Positions 23,976-36,192 of a DNA stretch of 64,000 nucleotides are shown piece by piece. The notes beneath the pieces are model-generated. The model saw nothing but the letters and a program-made list of their open reading frames with translations, made no database searches and had not been told where the DNA came from. Every line of letters starts with the position of its first letter. The stretch's first letter is position 1. A program made the translations under genes and the position numbers. This DNA comes from Phyto melanocephala. Its lineage: Eukaryota > Arthropoda > Insecta > Diptera > Rhinophoridae. Where the stretch lies: assembly GCA_941918925.1 (NCBI GenBank), contig OW799234.1, forward strand, positions 117,651,128 through 117,715,127, given 5' to 3'.

Positions 23976-26940
23976 TATTTATTTATTTATTTATTCATGT
24001 TTTCAAAAATCAAGTACAAAGAATAAATCTTATATAAAAGTATTGATTATGGGGAAAAGTTATAATAAAAATGTGTATAAAAGCACACAAAATTAATAAT
24101 TTAACAAATACTTATGTATAATTAAAAAAGAAGAAAATGTATATATATATGTAAATATATATTATCTATGCATATTAATTTCCCACGAACGCTCTTTGTA
24201 GTACTCATGGGGAAGATAATTCCAAATACTTATAGAGTATATAAAAAAATGGTGGCTTGACAGACTTGTAGCATGAGGTATTTGTATTAGGCGGTTTCCT
24301 CTTACAGATCTAAATGGTACTATTTTGTCATATAAGTATTGTGGTTGACGTGTATATATTATTTTATGTAAGTAAATTAGTGATTTACATTTTAAAAAAT
24401 TTTCAAATGTTACTCCAAAGATACGCTTCGAATAATGTGATATTCTGCTAAATCTATTGAAGCCAAATATATAGCGTGCAATATTATTAAATACGACCTT
24501 AGGTCTACTTTTGTTACGCTCATCACATCCAGAAAACAATTCACATCCGTACAATAAAGTGGATATAAGATATGTTTTAGCCAAAAGCATCCTCACCCCA
24601 AAAGGTATAAACCTTTGCATGCAGCATAAATTTCTCAACATTCCGTAAGTTTTAGCTATTGCGATGCTGACATGTACGCTCCAAAGTAGGTGTTTGTTAA
24701 AAGTTACTCCAAGATTTTTAACTTTATCCACTAAATCTATACTTGTTTGATCGAGAACAATTTCTGGGTTATAAGGCAAAGTACTTCGTTTTTTTGAAAT
24801 TAGCATAGCTTTGGATTTGTTAGGATTAAGACATAAGCCATTTATCGAAGCCCAAGACCTAATGTTTTCAAGGTCAACATTAATTTTCGTAACACAATCA
24901 CTAATGCCTGAGACATCACAACCAATATATAGTTGCACATCATCAGCGTACATCTGAACTTCACAATACCTCAATTGAATTGGTAGATCATTAGCATAAA
25001 TCGAGTATAATAACGGCCCCAATATTGATCCTTGTGGTACCCCTCTTGTTAATTTCATCTTAGTAGATTCCATGTTACCATGAAACACAGATTGTGACCT
25101 TCCAGTTAAGTAGGAGCGCATAAGCTTGTCGCAGTAGTAGAGAAGTTAAAATAATTCTCCAGTTTTAGTATTAGGATATCAGCATTCACTGTATCAAATG
25201 CTTTGGAGTGATCCAGTAAAATTAAAGAGGCAACTTTGTTGTCATCTAGTTGAGATCTTAAAAAGTCTGTAACATCAACTAATGCAGATATACAACTGTG
25301 ATGCGGTCGAAATCCAGATTGACGCGAAGTAAGCAAGTTATTATCATGTATAAATTCATTTATTTGGTTGTGCATCAAACGTTAAAAAACTTTGGAGAGA
25401 TGTGATAGTATGGCAATTGGACGAAACTCATTTTCTGATTTAGGAATTGGAATAATTTTTCCATGCTTCCAGTGAGTAGGAAATACAGATTTCGTAATAA
25501 TGCAATTAAACAAGTAAGTTATGTAGGGTAAAATGTAAGGAAAAATTATTTTATTAATTTTGGATGAACTCCATCGTAACTTGTAGCGTTAGATTTAATA
25601 CTGGCAAAACTTTTATAAACCTCTACATAAGAAACACAATTGAATTGAAAAATAATATGACTATTTGTCCTTTGCTGACTACTATAATAAGTAATGTTTG
25701 CATTTGATTTCGGTAGGTCAGAAAATTTTAGGTTCAATTCCTCTACATTTAAATCTTTAGTACAGTTTTGGGAGTTACTAGTTATACCAATATTCCGGAT
25801 TTCATTCCATCTAGATTTATTATCTATGCAATTTATAAACTTTGATTCATAATAGCTAGATTTTGCCATTTTAATTTTAGTATTTACTCTATTCCTCATT
25901 GACTTATATAATAAAAATTCAGGGGTTTTAAAACGAGTCCACCTTGAATAAGCAATATTACGCTGGTCTATTAATCGTTTTATCTCTTGAGTAAACCATG
26001 GATTATCAGAAACTGTTTTTTTCTTTGATTTTAAAGGCACAAACTCGTCAAAAAGCTGTTCAATATTTCTTTGAATAAAATTCAGTTACTCATTAACTTC
26101 ATGCATAAAGTAAATGTCATCCCATTGAATTAGGGTAAGTTTTGTAAAAAGTGTATTAAAGTTTATTCGCTTGAAGTCTCTGTAGGCAAAGTTTTCCTCT
26201 GATTTATTTATTTTAAAACTGTAGCTGGTAAAAATTAAATCATGTTTTGAAAATGATGGTGCAAAAATTTGATCAAATATCAAAATTTTAAATAATGAAT
26301 TCGTAAAAAAAATATCAAGACGAGTATTCGAATGACTGGAATAGTGCGTTGGTACAGTCTTCTTTACAGCATCCAAACCAATGTACTTCATTTCAGATAA
26401 GAGACTCGGATCCATTAGTAGATTACAATTAAAATCACCAGCAAGCAGAATATTAGCGTATTCAGCTGCGATATTGGTTAACTCAAGAAAAAAAGAATCA
26501 TAGTTTATATTTTTATTTGGCCTATAGCAGTTCCAATCAACAGTATTTCGTTTCTGTTAAATATTTCAATAAAAATAAATTCAATTTTTTCACCAGCTTT
26601 CGATCTCACCTTTAATTTACATCGAATCGTATTTTTTACATAGATGGCAACTCCACCGCCTTTTTTCCTCTTTTCTTGCACCCGATCACATCTAAATAGT
26701 CTGTATTCCTTTAGTTTGTATAGATCATCCTTAATTTCTTCTCTAAACCATGTTTCAGAAACACATATTACATCAATATTTGAAGATTCAAAAATAAAAC
26801 GGAATTCATCGATTTTTTTGTTCAAGCTTTGTGCATTAATGTGAACAATATTTAGACCACTTTTAACTTTCGAAAGTATTCGAATCATGTTTTACGTATT
26901 GTATTTGGAATTTATTCCCATATTATTTACCAAATGATTC
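23976..26940 (-). mobile_element. Non-LTR retrotransposon (LINE), defective
   Basis: The element is a LINE in minus orientation, with an endonuclease/reverse transcriptase region (26888 to 24162), a short 3' UTR and a (AAAT)n tail (23976-23996) as its 3' end. I saw no ORF1 upstream of 26888, so it is either 5'-truncated or its 5' part is unrecognised. It is oriented like the host gene. The clade was not assigned. Confidence 0.85.
24162..26888 (-). pseudogene. LINE ORF2: endonuclease and reverse transcriptase, frameshifted
   Basis: An AP-type endonuclease starts at the ATG at 26888, right after an in-frame stop. Its motifs are HINAQSLNKK, SETW, GGGVAIYVK, GDFNC (about 26430) and SKHDLI (about 26245). 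A linker follows with NPWFTQEIKRLIDQRN and a SYDGVHPKLIK entry into the RT. RT motifs are SGFRPHHSC, LLDHSKAFDTVN, RGVPQGSILGPLLY and the catalytic YADD (24939-24950), then the thumb region. The segments lie in several frames (26888-26505, 26415-26086, 26040-25546, 25378-25106, 25121-24162) with stops or frameshifts between them, so it is inactive. The catalytic motifs themselves survive, suggesting that it died fairly recently. Confidence 0.9.
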
Positions 26941-27059
26941 ATTATATAAAAAGCAGTGGACAGCGCAACACATTAGGTTAATTAATTTAAAAAGCGTATT
27001 GAAAATTTCAACGTAAAAGAGAGTTATAAAAAAAACTAGATTAAAATTAGGTAAATATG

Positions 27060-27475
27060 TCCTATGTCCTCACAGAACTTAATTAACACTTTGCTAAAAC
27101 GAGAAACAAGTTTTCAAAAAAAGGAAAAAAATTTTATTTAAGAGTGACGTGCTTACGATGGACGATACCAGTATTAGGGAAAACTTTCGCCTAAACAGAA
27201 AGGCATTCCAAAAAATATGTAAAGTGCATTTACGAGAAATCTAATACACATTGGAATGGGGATAATTCAATAGTTAATTTGAATTAAGACTTTTAATGCA
27301 AATGAACGCTGTCGTCTCTCTATGGTATAAGTTAGTATAAAATATCTTTGCTGTTAAAACTGGATTTAATACTATTATAAATAGATATTTATGAATTGTG
27401 GGATAAGACATAATATTCCATTTCAAGCTAAAACTAAAACTAAAAAAGTTGTACTATAAAAATTTGTAACAAAAG
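27060..27475. other. AT-rich intronic sequence, nothing recognised
   Basis: The sequence between the LINE and the first hairpin has no supported feature. Confidence 0.45.
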
Positions 27476-27481
27476 CTTAAG

Positions 27482-27596
27482 GGCCGTATTCATAAAAAAT
27501 GTTTTAGGTTTATTGAAGGCTTATTTGACAAATTCCTCTACAACATCTGTCAAATAAGCCTTTAATAAACCTAAAATATTTTTTATGAATACGACC
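27482..27596. repeat. Foldback hairpin, 49-bp arms, 17-nt loop
   Basis: Arms 27482-27530 and 27548-27596 pair at 46 of 49 positions around a 17-nt loop. All three differences are transitions, so some remain G:U pairs as RNA. The outer ends read GGCCGTATTCATAAAA on one side and its complement on the other. It may be a hairpin MITE or a transcribed inverted repeat; no duplication of the target is clear. Confidence 0.93.
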
Positions 27597-27599
27597 ATA

Positions 27600-28200
27600 A
27601 GTGTATAATACTCATAATTAAAATCAAGTATGAATAAATTTAATCATATAAGAATTAATTTTATAAAATTTTCTGCATTTATTATCATAAAGTTGTTCTT
27701 GGATTAGGTTTAAAAATTTGTTAAATATATATTGCCAAGTGCAAGAATCATTGATGCATATTAAGTATATTTAATAAATATTTTCCATTTTTGTTTTATT
27801 ATATTATTTTTTTTTTTTTGTAATCAATATTAATTTATAATTTTTTGATTTATAAAAGGATTATAAATTTGTGTTAAAACAGCTTGTTTTTTTCGCAATT
27901 GCAAATTATAAATTTTGTTGCCATTTTCAATTTTATATACAAACATATAATTAAAGTAATAAATTTCGTTATTTAAACATGAGAACGTGATAAGAGTTTT
28001 GCTGTGTGTATAAAATATGTGTAATAAATATGCTTAAACGCAATCAATGACCTAGTAAATTTTTGTTTTGAAAACAGAATTGTAACACACAATTAATATT
28101 AAATAAGTTATTTATGGTAATGTGATATTACTTTTTTTTATATTTGAAAAAGCAAAAGAAGTTACAAATTGTAATATTTTCTTCTTTATACAAATATATT
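27600..28200. other. AT-rich intronic sequence, nothing recognised
   Basis: It is very AT-rich with homopolymer runs; no feature is supported. Confidence 0.45.
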
Positions 28201-28204
28201 CATA

Positions 28205-28330
28205 TTAAATATTTATTTATTTATTTATTTATTGTCTCCTTGCACAACAAGACTTAGTCTTATAATTATAGTGCTGGAATTTAAAATTGTACAACTAATT
28301 TTCCAAAAACAAACCCAAGAGGTTATCGCA
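28205..28330 (-). mobile_element. Possible 5'-truncated LINE 3' end
   Basis: A (TTTA)n tract at 28211-28233 followed by GTCTCCTTGCACAACAAGAC reads on the minus strand as a unique stretch ending in a (AAAT)n tail. The LINE at 24-27 kb has the same tail layout. The homology beyond the tail is weak. Confidence 0.35.
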
Positions 28331-28797
28331 TATTTGATGCAATTTATAGATGAAACGTAATAGAGGAAAAAATAGGTAACTTAAACTTAATATGCAGGGT
28401 TGTAAATTAGACCTTTTACGCTTATATTTATGCCTTTATTTGTTTTTATCTTCAAATTTTATATTAAAACCTCTAGGATTTTTTTAATATTATTTGCAGT
28501 TTTTTTAAACGTTTTCCAAATGCCCAAAATAATAACAAAAGTATTACTAGATTAATTGTTAAATTGAGACTACAAATCTAGTAGTCAATGATTATGATTT
28601 AGTTACTTATTAAAATTTAAAAGTATGTTTTAAATAGTGATGGATAATGAAAACAAATTTGATATGCTGAGGCATAGTTGGTTTATTTGTGTCGATCTGA
28701 GAATAATAATATTCCACTGCGATGATGTTTTATGTTAATAAGACAACAGAACTATAACTGAGTAATGTGACAATAATTGAAATTTTTAAAAGTCTAA

Positions 28798-29330
28798 TAC
28801 TATGTTCACACAGGCGCCTTAATTGTCAATTTATAATATTATCGCAATTAAAGGCCTTATTGAGCTCAATTTGCCATACTAAAAATTATTTTTAAATTGA
28901 GCAATGTATACTTAATTGTTTCACTTATTGTCTAAAACTCGAAATACAACTCTTGAGAAGTATGTTCAGTGAGAAGAAAATTCTATAGGTGGCATTTCTA
29001 ATGTCAAACAAATAAATATACAAAAAATAAAAATTAAGAATATGAAAAATTTTTGAAGAAAATTTTAAAAAAATGTTTGAATAAATTCAAATACATTAAT
29101 ATAAGTATAAATATGTATAAATGTATATGTATGTAAATATATTTTATCAACAGGAAAAACACTGAAAAGAAAGCATTATTTGATTTGGTATAAATACATC
29201 GTATTTTACAGCTATCAAATGCTAATGGAGTAAGATAAATTGAGTATGTCTGAACACTTGTTTTAATTGCTCAATCAACACTAAGTTGAAACAATTAAAA
29301 ATATCTGTCTGAACTGGGTATAAGGTTACT
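28798..29330. mobile_element. Possible degenerate MITE-like element
   Basis: The left end ATACTATGTTCACACAG-N5-TTAATTGT and the complement of the right end ATACCCAGTTCAGACAG-N5-TTTAATTGT match at most positions. The span is about 530 bp and has no coding potential. Confidence 0.4.
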
Positions 29331-29334
29331 AACA

Positions 29335-30870
29335 CATAATTTCTTATATATCTAAGTTCTAACATATAATATATTACGCAAACTAAAAGTAAATTTATAA
29401 TATGGAAATTTTATCACAGAAATACAATTTTTAATATTTAATAATGCTTTGCCATTTCACATTGTAAACGTGCAGTAAATTATCAATCTTAATTTGCTAA
29501 TATTTAATTAAATATGATGAATTGATCCTAATTTATATGAACTCATTTCAGTTTTCCTTGTAAATTGTTGCAAATAAGCGAATTTTGTAATATTAATTAC
29601 AATCTGCCGACCTCAATTAACCCTAAAAGTGTAAAGGAAAATTGTATAAAATTAAACAATTTATACAAATGGTTTAATGAATTTTTTTAATACAAGAATA
29701 TATGCGAAAACAAAAACTATATTTGCAAATTTTGAAGCTGTCAAACAATTCCAATTAATGAAAATATCGTCAATTTTCATTATTAAGGGTTAAGAATTCG
29801 CTGTACAGCCAACAAATGCACTAACCAGTGAAATTAATTATAATAATTTAAATAATGTAACATAAATATTTTATATAAATATGTACATATTTATGTAAAT
29901 CTATTGTATCTACGAATGCAGGTAGGGCCATTTTATTTGTGTATGTCCTTTAAATAGTCATAGCATACATACAAACTATTAAAACTCATCTACGTATGTA
30001 TATATATATATTATTAATATATATTTATGTTTATAAAAATTAAAATGGATGTATTTTTGTATGTGCTCGTTGCACAGATGCACTTTTACATACAACACAT
30101 GTAATTGTGTAAAAGTCATAAATTCATGTCATTTAAATACATTTAAAACACCATTTTGTATAATATATGAACAATCGTGTTTGTTAAACGAAAAACCTCA
30201 AATCAATTAAAAATTTAAAATTATGAATCATTCTTGCTTCAAAAAAAAAAAACATTTTACAAATTTGTGGTGGCGGCCACCAATAGAAACAACAATATTT
30301 AATTTTATAGTTTGTAAATTATAGAGTTCATTAGTGTTAAATAGGCAATAGTTGTATTATATTTTCCAAAGGGAATTAAAAAAATATTTAAATATAATTT
30401 TTAAAGAATATTAAGTCAAAATAATATATAAATTAAATAGCAATTTGTAAATAGTAAAAAAATATTAATATTTTGTAATGAAATTTAAAACACTGAAATA
30501 TTAAATTATTTAACGCTTACAATGAATTTATTTGTTGATAGAAATGAAATACAAATAAAATTTGTCTCGATTATTTTATTAAATTTCATTATTTTGCTCA
30601 ATACGATGAAAACATATTGTTGGTAACCAGATTATGATGAATTTTTTTTTGGTTTTTTATTATTATTTTTTTCAGCGAAATATATTAACATAAGGTTTTT
30701 CTAACCACTACTAAGCAATAGGGTTTTCTAGTCCGCACGTTTTGGGTGATATAACCGAACTGCCCACTTTTATAACTAACTGCGGAATAATAGTAGTGAC
30801 TAGACAAGCGAGAGTTTAGTTCTTTAAGTTATGTTTTTATATAATATACATTTTTTTTTTTTTTTAATTT
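29335..30870. other. AT-rich intronic sequence, nothing recognised
   Basis: There are no open frames, terminal repeats or transposase motifs. Confidence 0.45.
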
Positions 30871-30984
30871 TATAATACTACTAGAAAAGCCCGGTGCGCG
30901 TTGCTACGCCCCTTAATGAATAAAAATGCATTCTGAATTTAAGTTGAATATCAAGTGCCAAAAGCTAAAAATTATATATTTTTT

Positions 30985-31592
30985 AATGGGCGTGGCTTTG
31001 CCAATATGTGTGCTCAATATGTGTGCAGAGTTTCAGAAAAATCGGTCAAGACCAAGTAGCTGAAAATGATAATTTTTTATAGGCGTGACACTGCCCACTT
31101 TTCTAATCAAGAAATTGTATAGTCATGATAACTAAGTATGTGTGCAAAGTTTCACAAAAATCGGTCCAGAGCAAGTACCTCAAAATTATAACTTTTTTTA
31201 GGGGCGTGGCCCTGCCCACTTTTCTAATCACGAAATTATATAGTCATGATAGCTCAATCTGTGTGCAAAGTTTCAGAAAAATCGGGCCAGTGCAAGTAGC
31301 TAAAAATGATAACTTATTTTTTATGGGCGTGGCACTATCCACTTTTATAATCGCGAAATTGTAAAGTCATGATAGCTCAATATGTGTGCAAAGTTTCAGA
31401 AAAATCGGTCTAGTGCAAGTACCTCAATATTATAACTTTTTTATGGGCGTGACCCCGCCCACTTTTCTTATCACGAAATTATTAAGTCATGACAGCTCGA
31501 TGTGTGTGCAAAGTTTCAGAAAAATCGGTCAAGTGCAAGTAGCTAAAAATGATAACTAATTTTTTATGGGCGTGGCCCCGCCCACTTTTTGC
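30985..31592 (+). repeat. Tandem array, period about 121 bp
   Basis: The motif GGGCGTGGC-CTGCCCACTTTT recurs at about 30988, 31081, 31202, 31325, 31445 and 31568. Each unit also has GTGTGCAAAGTTTCAGAAAA followed by a TCGGTC(A/C)AG block. The first interval is shortened to 93 bp; the later ones are 120-123 bp. Confidence 0.93.
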
Positions 31593-31659
31593 GACCCATA
31601 AACACTTCCTGGAATGTGTACAACAACTTTCCAAAGTTTGAGTTTCGGAATCTATAGCT

Positions 31660-31679
31660 AACACACACACACACACACA
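31660..31679. repeat. (AC)n microsatellite
   Basis: About ten AC units lie inside the tail of the minisatellite-bearing element. Confidence 0.95.
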
Positions 31680-32070
31680 GAGTTTCACTTTTATATATAT
31701 AGATATATAGATATATTAGCTATAGATATTAGCTACCCATTTTCTGTTTACTTTTTTTCTCCAAAAATTTTTTATTTTCATAAAAAATAAAATATTTAAC
31801 ATACATTTTTGGTAAAAACTTTTGAACAAAAAATTGTAAGTTGAAAATAAACAAATTCTAAATAAGTAAAAAAAAATATGTATCTTGTTTGTAAAAAACT
31901 ATTACCCTGTCACACAATTCGATCTAAATGATTTTAATTTTGTATTTGTAATTCGAAAATTTTCTGCTTAACCTTTCTTAGTTTCCCTTCATAATGTATT
32001 TTTATTAATACTATCAATTAATGCAGTTGGCCCATTTGACCGTAATCTTATTGTAAATGTAACTAAAGTT

Positions 32071-32230
32071 AATATATTGTTTTTATTTCTTTGAGCTAAA
32101 GATCACTTTTTTTTATAAAAATTATTATTTTGTTCCGATATTTCGCTACCACATTGGAAATATCGGAATAAAATAATAATTTTTATAAAAAAAAGTGATC
32201 TTTAGCTCGAAGAAATAAAAACAATATATT
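32071..32230. repeat. Near-perfect foldback hairpin, 73-bp arms, 14-nt loop
   Basis: Arms 32071-32143 and 32158-32230 pair at 71 of 73 positions around the loop CGCTACCACATTGG. The stem includes an 8-A/8-T run and AATTATTATTTT-type sequence. A 13-bp direct repeat TGTAACTAAAGTT lies directly before the left arm (32058-32070) and again at 32265-32277, 34 bp after the right arm. It sits in a Ten-m intron and would fold as RNA on either strand. Confidence 0.96.
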
Positions 32231-32279
32231 AATATAAAAAGATCGAAGAAATTCACATAATATTTGTAACTAAAGTTTT

Positions 32280-35200
32280 TAATATCCCACAAAAAAAAAA
32301 CTCTATGTAAACATAATTTCTATAAACAATGTTGATTCAACATGTTAGGGATATATGCACGTACATATGTGTTGCACATGTGTAAATAGTAACTATAAAT
32401 TCTTATAACTCTTTAAATGCTGAACCATAATTTTTTTTCAAATTGTACATTTTTTTTTATTAAAATCAGATGTATAATTGTAAACTGCATTACAATATTT
32501 GACTTTAATATATATAGACATTAATATATAAGACTAGAATCTTCTTATGTAAACCCATTGAACTGGTTGAAAATGGTTGAACTACATATCAACGCGTTCG
32601 TAGTTTTAAAATTTTTACAAGACTTTATACACCAAGAGCACAGAATTTCTAATGTTTAAAAAAATAATGATCGCTTTCGCATATCATCTGGCTTGAATAA
32701 AATAATAAAGTAAAAAGTGGGTTTAATAAAGTAACTAAATAATTATTTGAAATTCTTTAAATTGTTTATAACAACATTAAAAAACCAGGCACACCATTAA
32801 TACTCTGTTTTAACTATTGAGAAATATTTTTTAAATAATTTCTTTTTAAATTTTTAATTTATACTCTGTAAAAATGTCACACTTTCAACTTTGTTTGAAA
32901 AATTAAAAATGCAAAAATATCAAAGAAATATAAACATATACATATATAACTAGGAAACTTAAGAAATATTAAACATAAAAATTAAATAAGTGTCCTTATT
33001 TGAAAATATTGTGATTTGTTTTTAATTTTTTATGTTTTTATTATTATATTTTAATAAATTGTTTTTTTTTTTTTTGCGGTGGGAAAAGAGTTAACATGTA
33101 AACAAATGATGAGACGCAGACAAAGGGGAATAATTGTTTTTGGGATTTTATTTTGAGGGGGTTTTTAGGGATAAAACATATAAGGATTTTTCTATATTTT
33201 TTTTTTCTTTTTGTATTATATATTTTTTTATTATTTTTTGTAAATTCGTTTCGTAAAACTAGTTATTACATTACGTGAACTGTCAGTTTCATTTTCCTTA
33301 AATACTTATTAAATACAAAAACAAAACAAAATATTTAAAAGTTTGTTAATAAACATAAAAAAAATACTAAAATACCTTAAAAAAAGTTATAAAATTATAA
33401 AGAAATCAACTTGTTTTCACATAATATAGAAATTTTTTTTCTTATAAAAAATTCATATTTGTTAAAAAGCAAAAAACTAAATAAAAACAACAAGAATTTA
33501 AGTAAATTAATAATGAATAAATCATAATTATAAAGGTGATTATTTATTGATAATTTTTATAAATATATTGTTATACGTATATAGACTTGTGAACTTTTTT
33601 GTTGTTGTAATAATGTTTAAATAAAATAAACAAAAAAAAAATAAAAAATCAAATGCAATAATTTATATTAATTTCAAATAAGTGTTGTTTTTTGTTAATG
33701 TTTAAGTATTTTTTTGTTAAAATTTTTGTTTGAACTAAATAAAAATTAACGAAACCATTTAAAATAAATACAATATTTTATTAATATTTAAAAAATAAAA
33801 ATAATACATATTAAACTAAATACACATAGACACGTACACATGAACACATACTTTATAATTATAATCATTGAAACTAATCGTGTTTATTTTATTATAAAAA
33901 AAATAATTTTTTCTTAATTTTTCTTTTTTTTTATTTAATGAAAATTTCAATACTAATCAGGTGAGTTTTCTGAATTAAAAAGAAGAGCATGAGGGGGAAT
34001 AAATTATTTTACAAAAATATTGGAAATAATTAAGATTTAATGTTTTGAAATTAAAAATAACTAGATATAAATTATATTTTTTTTTTATTAATTTTGATTT
34101 GATAAGAAGATGCAAAGTGAGATGCAGTTGTGTGTATTAAATATAGAAACATAGAACTCTCTGTTTTTACATTAAGGGAACAAACTTTTTTATTATTTCA
34201 TTCAAATATTCCAACAAACTCAAGGTAGGTTTTATGATATGCAATATGTTAAACAGTGGCTGGAATTATAAACTGATACTGCTCTGCTCTTTTGTCGTTA
34301 ACATTTAATAGGACATGTGCATTTGCTTAGTTACGTTAGAAAAATTGCATTCATTTGGAATAAAATGTTCGACAGTAATCATCCGGTGCACCACAAAAAT
34401 GTTTGCAAGACTTATTTTTAGAAAGTAAAGAGAACGGTATCTGAGTATTTTAAAGAAAAAACTATAACTATAGACGAATGAATTTCGAAAGAAATTAAAA
34501 AAAAAATAATTTTGAAAAAAACATGAAATTTTTAAAGGGAACAGGTGATTCTCTGCTGACAAATTTCAACTACCTTATTATTATAAATATAGCCTGGCAT
34601 TATCATCTCTGCGCTTTTAGTATCAATTTGTTTGTTAGCACTTAAACATTCTCTTTGTGACGGCCACTAATTGTGTTCATTCGTATGTTTCTCTTAAAGA
34701 GCATTTTATTTCAATCATCTTAATATTAAGGTGTTTTCAAGTGGCCCAGCTTTTAGTAAAACATTGAATAAAGTATTACAGGTTTAAAGTATAACACAGT
34801 ACAATATGGTGACAAAATTATGGAAGAAGTAATTATTATTTTCTTTAAAATCAAATCTTATTTTAAAATAAATTTTTAAGTTCTATGTTTCTGTTTAATT
34901 TAAAAAATCGTTATGAAATTTGTAGAGATGTTTTGTGTTTGAAAAATAAACTATGATATTCATTTGTGATTTTTTACTTCGTACTTTTGTTTTCCTTCTA
35001 ACTTACCAAGGCGTAAATGAGCTCCAGAAGAGACTTCATTTTTGGGAAAAAAATTTATGGTAATTGTAGGTTTATGATATTTTTTATTTTGGTTGGGTTA
35101 TTAGTTAATGCATTCAGATGCACATTGTATGATATCACATTAAAATATTTATTATTTTATTATATATTTTATTTGTTTTTAGCAAGTTGTATTTTTGTTT

Positions 35201-36185
35201 TTGATTGACGTCACAGCATTACAAATGAAGGACAATACACATGTTAAGACAGGACAAGTACATTTAAAATAAATTTTCGAAAGAAAAACATATATAAAAG
35301 AAGAGAAACAAATACAAAAAATTTTTTTTTAGTTAGCACAAAACAGATTACATTTAAAAGTATGAATAATAAAACCCAAAATAAATTAAAAAATATTTTT
35401 TTTATAATCAATAAAATTAAAATAAATCAACAATAAACATTTGACAAAATGTTTGCTCTTAATGAATTACATACACACATTCATACTTAAAATCCTTAGA
35501 TTTATTTCTATTTGTTAAATAGGGCAATTGATTTTTTCCCGAAAAAAAAATTATATTATTTTTTTGTCTTTGCATAATAAGCCCCTAATTTTTTTGTTAG
35601 CTTGTGTTATTAGTATTATTACCTTATCTTTGTTACAATAAATATTTTTCAAACAATATTTTTATATGTATATAAATTATAGGTTTAATAAAAACTAAAA
35701 TTTTTAGACACGCATAAAAATTTAAATAAATTTAATTTAAAAAAAATTTTTTTAAATAATAAATTATTTCTAATGATATCACATACACTTTATATATTAA
35801 AAAATTAAACATTGATTATGACAAATAATATTTTTTTAAATATTTGAAAAACATTATAATAAAATGAAAATATTTAAAAAAATATATATATCTTAACAGT
35901 GAGTAACATTATGAAAAAGTTTGGGATAATTAATGAAATGAAATAGTATACTACTAATTTATTTATTGTAGAACAAATTGAAACCAAAGTTAAAAAAATT
36001 TTTTCATTATAGAAAAATGTTTAGACTGTATTTGGTTGGATTTTAAGAATTTGTTTTAATGCTATTTAGAAAACTACGCAATGGATGTCGCTCTGCAAAG
36101 ATAAAATTTTAGGTCCTCATCTTTATTGTCATAATATCGCAAAATATGTTTTTCTTTTTGTGCTAAGTTACATTGTGCATTGCGT
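32280..36185. other. Extremely AT-rich intronic sequence, nothing recognised
   Basis: Long A and T runs dominate. There are no transposase, RT or TIR signatures, unlike the flanking intron parts. It is either old and decayed or constrained non-coding DNA; the sequence alone does not decide. Confidence 0.5.
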
Positions 36186-36192
36186 TATTCGA

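Larger units (their letters stand above)
30879..31710 (+). mobile_element. Minisatellite-bearing element, complete-looking copy
   Basis: The element starts ACTAGAAAAGCCCGGTGCGC. It then carries a leader ending in TTGAATATCAAGTGCCAAA, five or so tandem units of about 121 bp, a unique tail with GAATGTGTACAACAACTTTC and a (CA)n tract, and ends TTTATATATATAGATATA. The start and leader recur at 63653, so it is a dispersed family. The class is unknown; the ends resemble some LINE/SINE-related insect repeats as I remember them. Confidence 0.75.

Noticed and set aside
26644..26844. 66-codon plus-strand frame
   Set aside because: It is antisense to the LINE endonuclease domain.
31125..31364. 79-codon open frame with internal protein repeat
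   Set aside because: The protein repeat is only the translation of the 121-bp tandem DNA units; no conserved protein is implied.
30985..31592. Regular repeats considered as a CRISPR array
   Set aside because: The units are contiguous tandem copies of about 121 bp without unique spacers, in a eukaryotic intron with no cas genes.
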